Assembly (NCBI GenBank): GCA_015062115.1
Contig: SUVG01000005.1
Location: forward strand, 105,969-169,968
DNA from: Elusimicrobium sp.
GTDB taxonomy: Bacteria > Elusimicrobiota > Elusimicrobia > Elusimicrobiales > Elusimicrobiaceae
DNA: 64,000 bases
Direction of reading: 5' to 3'
The notes under the pieces were generated by a model that did no database searches, had not been told where the DNA came from, and saw nothing but the letters and a program-made list of their open reading frames with translations. The position numbers and the translations under genes were made by a program. The first letter of the stretch is position 1. Each line of letters begins with the position of its first letter. Below, piece by piece: positions 51,879 to 60,748 of this stretch.

Positions 51879-52042
51879 GAAAATCGGTGCGGATAATAAC
51901 GGCTGATTTTTGACTACCTAATTATTTTAACATTTTTGTTTTTACTTTTCAATAAATTTTCAAAAAGTTAAAATTTTTATTACCCTTCATCGGGTTTTTC
52001 CTTTTATAGTATAGCATTTTTATTTTTCCTTCTCTTGCAAAC

Positions 52043-52051
52043 TGCTATAAT
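52043..52051 (+). promoter_or_regulatory. Extended -10 promoter (TGC TATAAT), leaderless start
   Basis: A perfect TGC-TATAAT lies 6 bases before the ATG at 52058; no ribosome binding site. Confidence 0.62.
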
Positions 52052-52057
52052 ACCCTT

Positions 52058-52210
52058 ATGAAACAACAAAACACCGGTACTTATGTGTACGATAAAAAAT
52101 TAAAAAAAGTGGTGAAAGTGTCCGATAATATCCCGTCGGTCAAATCTTCCGCGGGGTCGGGGCATGTGTGCAACGGTTGTTGCGGCCACTGTGCTTGCCA
52201 TGAAGACTGA
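52058..52210 (+). CDS. Cys-rich 50-residue protein
   Basis: It begins MKQQNTGTYVYDKKLKKVVK and ends in a compact Cys/His cluster, CNGCCGHCACHED. Five Cys and two His in the last 13 residues suggest a Zn or Fe-S knuckle. The N-terminal YVYDKKLKKVVKVSDN recalls the start of small FmdB-like zinc-ribbon proteins, but the CxxC pairs are arranged differently. It is driven by a very good extended -10 promoter with a leaderless start, and the next gene overlaps it by 11 bases, so the two are coupled. The function is unknown. Confidence 0.62.
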   Translation: MKQQNTGTYVYDKKLKKVVKVSDNIPSVKSSAGSGHVCNGCCGHCACHED

Positions 52211-52922
52211 TTCCGTCCCGCTTTCTCCCGAACCCGTGCCTTCCTCTAAACCGGGGGTATTGGTGCAGGGCATGAAGAATATTTTTTTGGTACTCCAAAA
52301 GGTATTCTTACCCCACTTGGCGGCGGGTATGGGGGCGTTTTTGATTATTGCGTTTGCCACCTATATGTGGGTGTTACAGCCGGCTCGCTTGCCGTCCACT
52401 CTCAACTTTATAGTGGCTTTTGTCTTTTTTGTTTTTTATGGTTGTGTCGTTTTCTTTTATTCTTGTTTGGCGGCCAGCGTTTTTGCGCTACGCACTGCAT
52501 GTGTGACCTTGGAAGATTTTATTGATAATATTTTGGCGCAAGTGAAGGAAAATATCGCCTCCCGCATTGACGATATGAACGAAGGCCTCGCCAAGGATCA
52601 AGCCAAGGTGCTTGTATCGGGCAGTGTGCGCGATGTATTCCGTACGGTTCGGAAACAGGAATTAAAAAAATTCCCGCGTTTACTGGCGGCTTTATTTTTG
52701 GGTTCGGTAACAATTGCCATGCGCTCGGTGTTGATTGCGCGCATTGCCAAAATTTCCAGCACCACGGTGCAACTCAGCAAAGTTTTTGCAGGACGGGCTA
52801 CCATTATCGGAGCTATCTTTTTGAATTTGCGCTTGTTTTCTACATTACTTTTGTTGCTAGTTTACGGGGTGGGGGGAACGGTGCTTTTCGCTAACTGTCT
52901 GCTTGTGTGGTGGCTGAAATAA
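52200..52922 (+). CDS. Hypothetical membrane protein
   Basis: 240 residues from MKTDSVPLSPEPVPSSKPG; the longer frame from 52164 lies in the Cys-rich gene. Proline-rich cytosolic N-terminus, then membrane helices at about 40-60 and 68-95, a long charged helix (ILAQVKENIASRIDDMNEGLAKDQAKVLVSGSVRDVFRTVRKQELKKFPR) and two more hydrophobic stretches near the C-terminus. No family recognised. It is coupled to the Cys-rich protein, with a TPR protein 17 bases after. Confidence 0.68.
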   Translation: MKTDSVPLSPEPVPSSKPGVLVQGMKNIFLVLQKVFLPHLAAGMGAFLIIAFATYMWVLQPARLPSTLNFIVAFVFFVFYGCVVFFYSCLAASVFALRTACVTLEDFIDNILAQVKENIASRIDDMNEGLAKDQAKVLVSGSVRDVFRTVRKQELKKFPRLLAALFLGSVTIAMRSVLIARIAKISSTTVQLSKVFAGRATIIGAIFLNLRLFSTLLLLLVYGVGGTVLFANCLLVWWLK

Positions 52923-52938
52923 AGGTTATTATAATAGT

Positions 52939-54102
52939 ATGAAGAAATTTCTAGTCAGTATTTGTTTGTGTATGTTGTGCGTGCCCTTGTTTGCGGAAAC
53001 GGCGGCGCAGTTGTTTGCCCGTGCCAAGCAGGAGCCGAACCCGAATATCCAAATCAAAATGCTTTCCAAAGTAATTTCGCGCGCGCCCCGCATGGCAGAT
53101 GCTTACCATTATCGGGGGGATGCACACCGAAGTTTGGGGCATACACGCCAGGCCATTGAGGACTATACCCATACGATTCGCTTGCGCCCCAAAGACCCGT
53201 TCCGCTACTATGCCCGCGCACTTACTTATTTGGATATGGGCCGCCCTTCCCTGGCCGCGGCCGATTTAACCAGAGCCATTTCGCTCAAACCCGCTTACCG
53301 CAATTTTTATCTTTCCCGTGCGCGTGCTTACACGGCTTTAGGTAAGTACGAAGGTGCGATTGCCGATTACAAAAAATACTTGCGTGCCAAAGCCCCGCCG
53401 CCGGACTTAGCCTTGGAAATGGCCCAAGCCTATTTGGGGGCCTATCGTTACGAAGATGCCGAAAAACAATTGGAGTTTGCCGCTAAGGAAGGCGAAGACT
53501 CGGCCGACTTATACTTTTGGCGTGGGCGCGTTTACGGCGGGCAAGGCCGTTTGGATGAGGCTATTTCTTCTTACAGCAAAGCCCTTCATCGGCAGGATAA
53601 CTATGCTCCGGCCTACCGTTACCGCGCCGCCGCATTTAAGGATATAGGCGATTTGGAAGCCTCGCTTGAAGATTACACCAAACTGATAGCCTTGCAACCG
53701 GAGGCCTCGTATTATAACCGCCGCGGGCTTATTTACGAAGAGTTAAAGCAATTCAAATCGGCCGTGGCCGATTATTCCAAAGCCATCGAACTCAACCCCA
53801 AATGGGCGATTCCCTACAATAACCGCGGTTTTGTGAAAATGAACCTGAAGAATTGGGCCGGTGCCAAGAGCGATTTGGAAACCGCCATTAAGTTGGACGG
53901 TTCCAGTCCCACGCCGTATGTCAATTTGGCAGGGGTACATTGGTTGTGGAAAAAAGACCGTAAAAAAGCGTATCAAAATTTAGATAAAGCCATGCGCCGT
54001 AATTTCAAAAAATTTGAATCTCTGTATGATGAAGAGCAAAAGGGGTGGATGTTTAAGGGCTTAAATAAAACGCAGGAATTTCGTGCGTTGATGTATCGCT
54101 AA
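52939..54102 (+). CDS. Secreted/periplasmic TPR-repeat protein
   Basis: 387 residues with a signal peptide MKKFLVSICLCMLCVPLFAETAA (cleavage near FA-ET, residue 19). About eight tetratricopeptide repeats follow, e.g. ADAYHYRGDAHRSLGHTRQAIEDYTHTIRLRPKDP, ASYYNRRGLIYEELKQFKSAVADYSKAIELNPKW and AIPYNNRGFVKMNLKNWAGAKSDLETAIKLDGS. They make a protein-binding superhelix, in the envelope rather than the cytosol. TATAAT at 52930 lies only 3 bases before the ATG, so it is likely co-transcribed with the preceding gene. A terminator follows. Confidence 0.88.
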   Translation: MKKFLVSICLCMLCVPLFAETAAQLFARAKQEPNPNIQIKMLSKVISRAPRMADAYHYRGDAHRSLGHTRQAIEDYTHTIRLRPKDPFRYYARALTYLDMGRPSLAAADLTRAISLKPAYRNFYLSRARAYTALGKYEGAIADYKKYLRAKAPPPDLALEMAQAYLGAYRYEDAEKQLEFAAKEGEDSADLYFWRGRVYGGQGRLDEAISSYSKALHRQDNYAPAYRYRAAAFKDIGDLEASLEDYTKLIALQPEASYYNRRGLIYEELKQFKSAVADYSKAIELNPKWAIPYNNRGFVKMNLKNWAGAKSDLETAIKLDGSSPTPYVNLAGVHWLWKKDRKKAYQNLDKAMRRNFKKFESLYDEEQKGWMFKGLNKTQEFRALMYR

Positions 54103-54120
54103 TCTGTCAGATTACTCCAA

Positions 54121-54153
54121 AAAGCAAGGCTTCGAACGGGGCCTTGCTTTTTT
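54121..54153 (+). terminator. Intrinsic terminator
   Basis: AAAGCAAGGC-TTCGAACGGG-GCCTTGCTTT followed by TTT. Confidence 0.9.
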
Positions 54154-54201
54154 GTGCCTTTTCCCTCGTGTTCTATTGGGCGGAAGGGATAAATAAATTT
54201 G

Positions 54202-54207
54202 TATAAT
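54202..54207 (+). promoter_or_regulatory. -10 box TATAAT of the peptide transporter operon, leaderless start
   Basis: TATAAT followed by 7 bases and the ATG at 54215; no ribosome binding site. Confidence 0.55.
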
Positions 54208-54214
54208 ATAAATA

Positions 54215-55192
54215 ATGAATTTGTCCGAGGAAAAAGTGTTGGCAGTGCGTAATCTGCAAGTGGAATTTTCCACCCCGCGCGGCATCGTGCCCGTGGTGGG
54301 GGGCCTTTCTTACACTCTTTCTAAGGGGCGCGTACTGGCGGTGGTGGGGGAAAGCGGCAGCGGTAAAAGCGTGCATGCCCTTTCTTTGTTGGGGCTATTG
54401 CCAGCGGCTGGGCGCGTAACGGGCGGCGAGGTGCTACTTAACGGACAAAACCTGCTTTCTCTTTCTTCTCAAGAAATGCGCTCCCTGCGTGGACGCAAAA
54501 TTTCCATGATTTTTCAAGACCCGTCCGCCAGTTTGAATCCTGTGTTGACGATTGGCGAACAGTTGGTGGAAACCCTGCGTGCGCATCAAAAAATTTCCCG
54601 CGCCGAAGCCCGCTCCCGTGCGGCTCAACTCCTTAGCCAAGTAGGTATTAAAGAAGCCGAAAAGCGCTTGGACGAATACCCCTTTCAGTTTTCCGGCGGT
54701 ATGTGCCAGCGCGTGATGATTGCTATGGCGCTTTTGTTGTCGCCCGATGTTTTGATTGCCGACGAGCCGACCACCGCGTTAGATGTTACGATTCAAGCCC
54801 AAATTTTAGATTTAATCAAAACCCTTCAGCAAAAAAGCGGTATGTCGGTGGTGTTTATTACACACAATTTGGCTTTGTCCGCCAATATCGCCGACGAAGT
54901 ATTGGTGCTATACGGCGGGCTGTGTATGGAACAGGCTTGCGCGCAAGACCTTTTTAATAACCCCTTACATCCCTATACAAAGGGTTTGCTTTCTTCGCTG
55001 GCGTCTTTGCATCAAACCGCCGAAGAATTACCCGCCATTGCCGGTACGCCGCCCGTGCCGGGAGAAATTACCCAAGGGTGTCCGTTTGCCCCGCGTTGTC
55101 CGCAAGCAAGCGAAAAGTGTAAACAGCAACTTCCGCCCCTTTTTGAAAAAGACGGTCGGTGCGTTCGTTGTTGGTTGGAGGAAAATAAATGA
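54215..55192 (+). CDS. Oligopeptide/dipeptide ABC transporter ATP-binding protein (OppD/DppD)
   Basis: 325 residues. Walker [10 protein letters not shown]-loop [16 protein letters not shown] signature [12 protein letters not shown], Walker [14 protein letters not shown], switch His VFITHNL. The C-terminal oligo_HPY extension ends in [14 protein letters not shown], where the Opp/Dpp subfamily has a Cys-rich loop that can bind Fe-S. It powers peptide import together with the OppF subunit and the two permeases in this operon. Confidence 0.93.
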   Translation: MNLSEEKVLAVRNLQVEFSTPRGIVPVVGGLSYTLSKGRVLAVVGESGSGKSVHALSLLGLLPAAGRVTGGEVLLNGQNLLSLSSQEMRSLRGRKISMIFQDPSASLNPVLTIGEQLVETLRAHQKISRAEARSRAAQLLSQVGIKEAEKRLDEYPFQFSGGMCQRVMIAMALLLSPDVLIADEPTTALDVTIQAQILDLIKTLQQKSGMSVVFITHNLALSANIADEVLVLYGGLCMEQACAQDLFNNPLHPYTKGLLSSLASLHQTAEELPAIAGTPPVPGEITQGCPFAPRCPQASEKCKQQLPPLFEKDGRCVRCWLEENK

Positions 55193-55995
55193 CCCCTCCC
55201 GTGTTGATTACCGATTTACATAAAACCTATTCCCGCCGACCGTGGTTGTTAGGGAAGGAAACGCTGTTTCCCGTGCTGAAAGGAATATCGTTGCGTATTG
55301 AAGAAGGGCGCGTGCTGGGGTTAGTCGGGGAGTCCGGTTGCGGAAAAAGTACTTTGTGTAAGGTTTTATTGGGGATAGAAAAACCCACTTCCGGAGAAGT
55401 TCTTGTAAGCGGGCAAAATGTAGCGAAACTTTCCAAAAAAGAGTGGAAGGAATTGCGCCGCGAAATGCAGGTGGTGTTTCAAGACCCCTATTCCAGTTTG
55501 GATCCGCGTATGAGTGTGCGCCAACTCTTAAGCGAGCCGCTTGATATCCACGGGTTATATGAAGAAAAGGCCGAACGGGGAAAATTTTTATTAAAACTGT
55601 TGGAAGATGTAGGGCTGAGCGCAGAACACCTAAACCGTTATCCGCACGAATTTTCCGGCGGGCAACGCCAACGCATTGCCATTGCGCGCGCCCTTGCGTT
55701 AAGCCCCCGTATTTTAGTGGCGGACGAGCCCGTTTCGGCGTTAGATGTATCCGTCCAGGCGCAGATTTTGAATTTGCTTAAACATATTCAACGCACGCGT
55801 CGGCTATCTATGCTGTTTGTGACGCACGATTTTGCCGTCGCACGCTTTTTATGCGACGATATTGCCGTGATGCACCAAGGCCGTATTGTGGAACAGGCCA
55901 CGGCGGCGGAATTGTTTACCAATCCGCAACACGCTTATACAAAAAAATTATTGGCGGCGGTACCGCAAATCCCTGCCCAAAAACAAGGAGAATAA
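55189..55995 (+). CDS. Oligopeptide/dipeptide ABC transporter ATP-binding protein (OppF/DppF)
   Basis: 268 residues. Walker A GESGCGKST, Q-loop FQDPYSSLDPRMS, signature FSGGQRQRIAIARA, Walker B ILVADEPVSALDV, and VTHDFAVARFL. It ends without the long C-terminal Cys-rich extension of its partner. It overlaps the partner by ATGA. It forms the heterodimeric motor. Confidence 0.93.
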   Translation: MTPPVLITDLHKTYSRRPWLLGKETLFPVLKGISLRIEEGRVLGLVGESGCGKSTLCKVLLGIEKPTSGEVLVSGQNVAKLSKKEWKELRREMQVVFQDPYSSLDPRMSVRQLLSEPLDIHGLYEEKAERGKFLLKLLEDVGLSAEHLNRYPHEFSGGQRQRIAIARALALSPRILVADEPVSALDVSVQAQILNLLKHIQRTRRLSMLFVTHDFAVARFLCDDIAVMHQGRIVEQATAAELFTNPQHAYTKKLLAAVPQIPAQKQGE

Positions 55996-55997
55996 CT

Positions 55998-57143
55998 ATG
56001 AAAATAAACCATAAACGCTTATTAGATACTTTTTTGAAGTTAGTTAAAATCGACAGCGAATCTTTTGAAGAGAAAGAAATGCAAGAGTTTTTGGTGGCTG
56101 AACTGAAGAAAATCGGCTGCAAAGTAACCGTAGATAATGCCGGGAAAAAATATCCCACCAATGCCAAAGGAAATGTAATCGGCTTCTTGCCCGGTACGGT
56201 TAAAAGCGAACCTTTTGTGTTGGCGGCTCATATGGATACGGTCTCTCCGGGAAAAGGCATCTGCCCGGTTGTTAAAAAAGATCGTGTTATTTCCAACGGT
56301 TCCACTATTTTAGGGGCGGACGACAAAGCAGGTATTGCCATTATTTTGGAAATTTTACGTACCCTAAAAGAACACCATGCCACTTATCCGCCGGTAGAAG
56401 CCCTTTTTACATTGGGCGAAGAATCGGGTATGCACGGTTCTAAAAACATGGACTACAAAAAGGTACAAGGCCGTGAAGGGCTTATTTTGGATAACGAAGC
56501 CGGTGATGAACTTTTGGTACAGGGCCCGGCTGTTAACACCATTGAAGTGTGGATAAAAGGCCATACCGCACATGCCGGTGTCTGCCCGGAAAAAGGCATC
56601 TCTGCCGTGGAAGTGGCCGCGTATGCCCTTTCCTGCATGAAATTGGGCCGCATCGATAAAGAAACGGTGGCGAACTTCGGCATTATCCAGGGCGGAAAAG
56701 CCACCAATGTGGTGATGGAAGAAGTGTACTTAAAAGGCGAAGCGCGCAGTTTGAAAAATGAAAAATTAGCCAAACAAACTGCCCACATGAAAGACTGTTT
56801 TGATAAGGCCGTCAAGAAATTTACCAAAAAAATTGATGGGAAAGTTTTTCAACCCGAAGTGAAATTTGTGCCGGTACTCCGCTATCCGGCAGTAAATGTA
56901 TCCAAAAATCACCCTATGGTAAAGGCGGCTACGGCGGCGGCCAAAAAATTGGGTGTACGCTTGCGTGCGCTTGCGTCGGGCGGCGGTTGCGATGCCAATG
57001 TGCTTGCCGGGCAAGGGTTTACTTTGCCCAACTTGGGGGTAGGTGTGCGCGATTGCCACACCTCTAAAGAAACCCTTATCTTAAAAGAGTTTTATGATTC
57101 TTGCGCGATAGCGTTGGCTACGGTGCTTGCCTACCGCAAATAA
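55998..57143 (+). CDS. M20-family metallopeptidase (PepT-like tripeptidase/aminopeptidase)
   Basis: 381 residues. LAAHMDTVSPG gives the first metal-binding His and Asp, ILGADDKAGIAIILEIL the bridging Asp, LFTLGEESGMHGS the catalytic Glu-Glu pair, LDNEAGD the next metal Asp/Glu and VGVRDCHTSKE the last His. The lid domain is in the middle. Similar to the PepT-2/M20B peptidases. Set inside a peptide uptake operon, it would cleave imported peptides in the cytosol. AAGGAG precedes the ATG. Confidence 0.9.
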   Translation: MKINHKRLLDTFLKLVKIDSESFEEKEMQEFLVAELKKIGCKVTVDNAGKKYPTNAKGNVIGFLPGTVKSEPFVLAAHMDTVSPGKGICPVVKKDRVISNGSTILGADDKAGIAIILEILRTLKEHHATYPPVEALFTLGEESGMHGSKNMDYKKVQGREGLILDNEAGDELLVQGPAVNTIEVWIKGHTAHAGVCPEKGISAVEVAAYALSCMKLGRIDKETVANFGIIQGGKATNVVMEEVYLKGEARSLKNEKLAKQTAHMKDCFDKAVKKFTKKIDGKVFQPEVKFVPVLRYPAVNVSKNHPMVKAATAAAKKLGVRLRALASGGGCDANVLAGQGFTLPNLGVGVRDCHTSKETLILKEFYDSCAIALATVLAYRK

Positions 57144-57165
57144 CTTTTTTTAGGAGAGCAAAACA

Positions 57166-58191
57166 GTGTTACGCTTTATTTTAAGAAGACTTCTTCTCTT
57201 GCCACTTGTACTGGTGGGCGTAACCTTCTTGCTCTTTTTTCTTACCCAACGCCTAAGCCCCGAAATGCGCGCTTCCTTGTATGTAAAAGATCCGCGCCAA
57301 ATGGGAGCGTTGGAAGAAGTGATCCGCCAATATGGGTTGCGCGACCATGTGCTAAAGCAGTATGGGCGGTGGATGGGAAATGTGCTCCGGGGCGACTTAG
57401 GGTATAGCCCAAGTGCCAATATGCCCGTAGCCCAAGCCATGAAGGAATACTTGCCTGCCACAATTCAACTGGCGTTTGTTACCATTTTGCTGGTCGTGTT
57501 GTTTGGGGTATGGTTTGGCAGTTTGTCGGCAGTACATAAAGACAAATGGCAGGATATTTTGGCACGCTTGGTGAGTGTGGGCGGGTTTTCGTTGCCGATT
57601 TTTGTATTGGGACTACTGCTACTGATGGTATTTTACGGGAAACTCGGTTGGTTTGCCCCCGGAGGATACTCCGTGCAGACAGATTTGATTATCCATGGCC
57701 CTTCCTTCAAAATGTACACCGGGTTTTTGCTGATAGATTCTCTCTTAAACGGAAACTTGCGTGTGTTTGCCGATGTGCTGCGGCATTTGGTTTTACCGGC
57801 AGTTACTTTGTGTGTCGGCTCGTTTGCTTTAATGGTACGGGTGATGCGCTCGAGTATGCTGGAGGAATTAAATAAAGATTATATCCGTGCGGCGCGCGCT
57901 AAGGGCCTCAGCGAACGGGCGGTTGTATATAAGCATGCAGGTAAAAATGCCATTATCCCCGTGATTACGCTGGCCAGTATTCAGTTTATTCGGTTGTTGG
58001 GCGGCACCGTGATTGTGGAAACTATTTTTGATTATCCCGGTATCGGCCGTTTTGGCGTGATGGCGGCACAACAGTTGGACATTGCCGGCATTTTGGGTTT
58101 TTCCTTAATGGTAGCGGTACTGTTTGTATTGGGCAATTTACTCTCGGATATTTTATATACGGCGGTTGATCCGCGTATTCGGTTGGAATAA
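57166..58191 (+). CDS. Oligopeptide ABC transporter permease (OppB/DppB)
   Basis: 341 residues from a GTG with TAGGAGAG upstream. Six-helix permease with MLRFILRRLLLLPLVLVGVTFLLFFL at the N-terminus, the characteristic first loop, and the coupling-helix motif LEELNKDYIRAARAKGLSERAVVYKHAGKNAIIPVI (EAA loop). It forms the membrane channel with the OppC-type gene that follows. Confidence 0.93.
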   Translation: MLRFILRRLLLLPLVLVGVTFLLFFLTQRLSPEMRASLYVKDPRQMGALEEVIRQYGLRDHVLKQYGRWMGNVLRGDLGYSPSANMPVAQAMKEYLPATIQLAFVTILLVVLFGVWFGSLSAVHKDKWQDILARLVSVGGFSLPIFVLGLLLLMVFYGKLGWFAPGGYSVQTDLIIHGPSFKMYTGFLLIDSLLNGNLRVFADVLRHLVLPAVTLCVGSFALMVRVMRSSMLEELNKDYIRAARAKGLSERAVVYKHAGKNAIIPVITLASIQFIRLLGGTVIVETIFDYPGIGRFGVMAAQQLDIAGILGFSLMVAVLFVLGNLLSDILYTAVDPRIRLE

Positions 58192-58194
58192 AGT

Positions 58195-59070
58195 ATGAAA
58201 AATAACCGTATTCTAAAACGCATTTTAACGAATAAAACCTCTTTAATCGGGTTTTTGCTTGTGTCGTTTTTTGCATTGGTAGCGTTGTTCGCTCCGTTCT
58301 TGGCTCCGGTGCAAAACACGCATAACCCCTATCAAATGCCACAAAAAAGTTATCAAATTGCACCCCAGCCTCCTTCTACCCAAAATTGGTTTGGTACTAC
58401 CGAGCAACAATATGATTTGTACTACGGGGTAGTATGGGGCGCGCGCCTGGCATTTAAGGTAGGGCTGACCGTTACTTTTTTTGCTTTTTTGATTGGTTTG
58501 TTTGTTGGGGGAATTGCCGCTTATTTCGGCGGGAAAGTGGACGAAACGCTCATGCGCCTGACCGATGTGGTGTTTGCCGTTCCGTCTTTGGTGCTTGCCA
58601 TGGTAATTGCCGCTATGTTGGGGCCGGATGTTAAAAATATGATGATTGCTCTTACGGCAGTAGCCTGGCCTTCTTATGCACGCTTGGTACGCGGGGATAT
58701 TTTATCCGTTAAAAACCAAAACTATGTAACCGCGGCGCGTACTTTGGGTGCGCGCGGCCCGCGGATTTTACTGCGCCATATTTTGCCGAATTCCATTTAT
58801 CCGTCCGTAGTGGTGGCCAGTTTGGATATCGGTTATGTGGTGTTGACGGCGGCTTCGCTGTCGTTTTTAGGCTTGGGAGCCCAGCCCGGTACGGCCGATT
58901 GGGGGCAACTGATTGCCATGGCACGCAACTGGGTACTCGGAACGGCCCAAAACCCTCTTGCGTATTGGTACACCGTAGCAGTTCCGGGGGGTGCTATCTT
59001 TTTGTTTGTACTGGGTTGGAACCTGCTGGGGGATGCTTTCCGCGATATTTTAGACCCCAGACAGGCCTGA
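58195..59070 (+). CDS. Oligopeptide ABC transporter permease (OppC/DppC)
   Basis: 291 residues. N-terminal cytosolic/first helix region (OppC_N) TSLIGFLLVSFFALVALFAPFLAP, then YYGVVWGARLAFKVGLTVTFFAFLIGLFVG, and the EAA loop VKNQNYVTAARTLGARGPRILLRHILPN. It starts 4 bases after the partner permease. No periplasmic binding protein gene follows, which is unusual. Confidence 0.93.
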   Translation: MKNNRILKRILTNKTSLIGFLLVSFFALVALFAPFLAPVQNTHNPYQMPQKSYQIAPQPPSTQNWFGTTEQQYDLYYGVVWGARLAFKVGLTVTFFAFLIGLFVGGIAAYFGGKVDETLMRLTDVVFAVPSLVLAMVIAAMLGPDVKNMMIALTAVAWPSYARLVRGDILSVKNQNYVTAARTLGARGPRILLRHILPNSIYPSVVVASLDIGYVVLTAASLSFLGLGAQPGTADWGQLIAMARNWVLGTAQNPLAYWYTVAVPGGAIFLFVLGWNLLGDAFRDILDPRQA

Positions 59071-59125
59071 TATATACTACAATGAAAGAAAGACCTACTT
59101 TCTTAATTTTTAAAATGAGGTGCTT

Positions 59126-60748
59126 ATGATTCGCCGCAAAGACTTGTATACTGCTCTTTCCGATAGTGCTTTTCGCTTTCCGGATAAAATTGCTTTGGTA
59201 GAAGCCGGAACAGGGAAAAAGGTATCTTATCACGAACTGTTAATGAAAGTGGACCGTGCTGCCGATATGTATTTCGAACACGGGATCCGCAAAGGTGACC
59301 GAGTGGCCATTGCCCACCGCAACGCCATTGATACGGTGGTGGCCAACTTCGGGCTCTACAAATTAGGTGCCGTCAGTATCCCGATAAACTTTATGGTTAC
59401 CAAGCAGGAAGAGTTGCAGTACATCTTAAACAACGCCGGAGCCAAAGCCGTAGTTACACAAGCCGAATTTTTGCGCCACTATGTAAAAGCTTTGCCCAAC
59501 ACCCCGGAAGTGAAATATATTTTTACAACCGATGAAATCTCTTCCTCCGCGGCGGATTGCCCTGTCGTGCAAAAATTCTGGGACGAAATCGAAAAATCTA
59601 CTTTCCACGAAGAAACGGCCTCTGCTCAAGCAGAATTAGATGACTTGGCTTTTATTCTCTACACTTCCGGTACGACCGGTCTTCCCAAGGGGGCGATGCT
59701 CACGCACGGTAACTTGGCTTCCAACGTTATTTCCTGCGCGCAGATTTTCAAGATTACGGACGACGATGTGTTCCTCTGTCTGCTCCCGATGTTCCACTCT
59801 TTTGCTTGGACGGCCTGCGTGGTTATTCCCATGTACCTCAACCTGAAAGTAGTTATTGTGGCCAATGTAATGCCGGCCAGCAAATGGTTGGGGGCGATGG
59901 GTACGGAAAAAGTAACCCTCATTTTGGCTGTTCCGCAAATTTACTCGGTTCTTTCCAAAGAAGCCAAGGGTCTCAAGCGTTTGTATTTGCGCTACTGGCC
60001 GTTCAAAAATGTTCGCTTCGCGGTATCCGGGGCGGCTCCTTTAACGCAGGATATCAAAGATCGTTTCGAAGAAAAAATCGGCGTGCCGATATTGGAAGGG
60101 TATGGTTTAACGGAAACGAGCCCCGTGGTCAGCGTGAACACCGAAGAACTCCAAAAAATCAAATCGGTGGGGCCGGCTATTCCCGGTGTGAACTTGATTG
60201 TGCTGGACGATAACGGTAACGAAGTCGGCCGCAACCAAGAAGGCGAACTTTGTGTAAAAGGGCCCAATGTGTTTAGAGGTTATTGGGGTAACGAAACGGC
60301 TTCCCGCGATGCTTTTACCGAAAGCGGCTGGTTCAAAACGGGCGATATCGTGGAAATTGATGATGACGGATTTATCTTTATTAAAGACCGCAAAAAAGAC
60401 ATGATTATCATTAAAGGTTTGAAAGTCTTTTCTGCCCAGGTGGAAGCCGTCATTTGCGAACACCCGGCCATTGAAGAGTGCGCCATTATCGGCGTGCCGG
60501 ACGGCCGCGGCGGCGAATTTATTAAACTCTATGCCGTGAAACGCGAGGGAGTGGAATATTCCGATGCCGAATTTAGAAAATTCTTGAAAACGCATTTGGA
60601 CAACTACAAGCGTCCGCGTGATTTCGAATTTTTAGAGGCACTTCCCAAAAATGCTTTACGCAAAGTACTCAAACGCGAACTCCGCAAAGATGCCGTAGCC
60701 AAATTGGCGGCGCGCGGTGGTGCAGAAGGAGACGATTCCGTTGCCTAA
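59126..60748 (+). CDS. AMP-dependent acyl-CoA synthetase (long-chain fatty acid CoA ligase-like)
   Basis: 540 residues from MIRRKDLYTALSD (ATG at 59126 after TGAGG; a GTG two codons earlier is less likely). Adenylation motifs: FILYTSGTTGLPKGAMLTHGNL, LPMFHSFAWT, YGLTETSPVVSVN, and GWFKTGDIVEIDDDGFIFIKDRKKDMIIIKG. The C-terminal domain has the usual catalytic lysine near the end (NALRKVLKREL). It activates a carboxylic acid as acyl-AMP and transfers it to CoA. The acyl chain length cannot be read. A peroxisome- or pathway-specific role is not indicated. Confidence 0.92.
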   Translation: MIRRKDLYTALSDSAFRFPDKIALVEAGTGKKVSYHELLMKVDRAADMYFEHGIRKGDRVAIAHRNAIDTVVANFGLYKLGAVSIPINFMVTKQEELQYILNNAGAKAVVTQAEFLRHYVKALPNTPEVKYIFTTDEISSSAADCPVVQKFWDEIEKSTFHEETASAQAELDDLAFILYTSGTTGLPKGAMLTHGNLASNVISCAQIFKITDDDVFLCLLPMFHSFAWTACVVIPMYLNLKVVIVANVMPASKWLGAMGTEKVTLILAVPQIYSVLSKEAKGLKRLYLRYWPFKNVRFAVSGAAPLTQDIKDRFEEKIGVPILEGYGLTETSPVVSVNTEELQKIKSVGPAIPGVNLIVLDDNGNEVGRNQEGELCVKGPNVFRGYWGNETASRDAFTESGWFKTGDIVEIDDDGFIFIKDRKKDMIIIKGLKVFSAQVEAVICEHPAIEECAIIGVPDGRGGEFIKLYAVKREGVEYSDAEFRKFLKTHLDNYKRPRDFEFLEALPKNALRKVLKRELRKDAVAKLAARGGAEGDDSVA

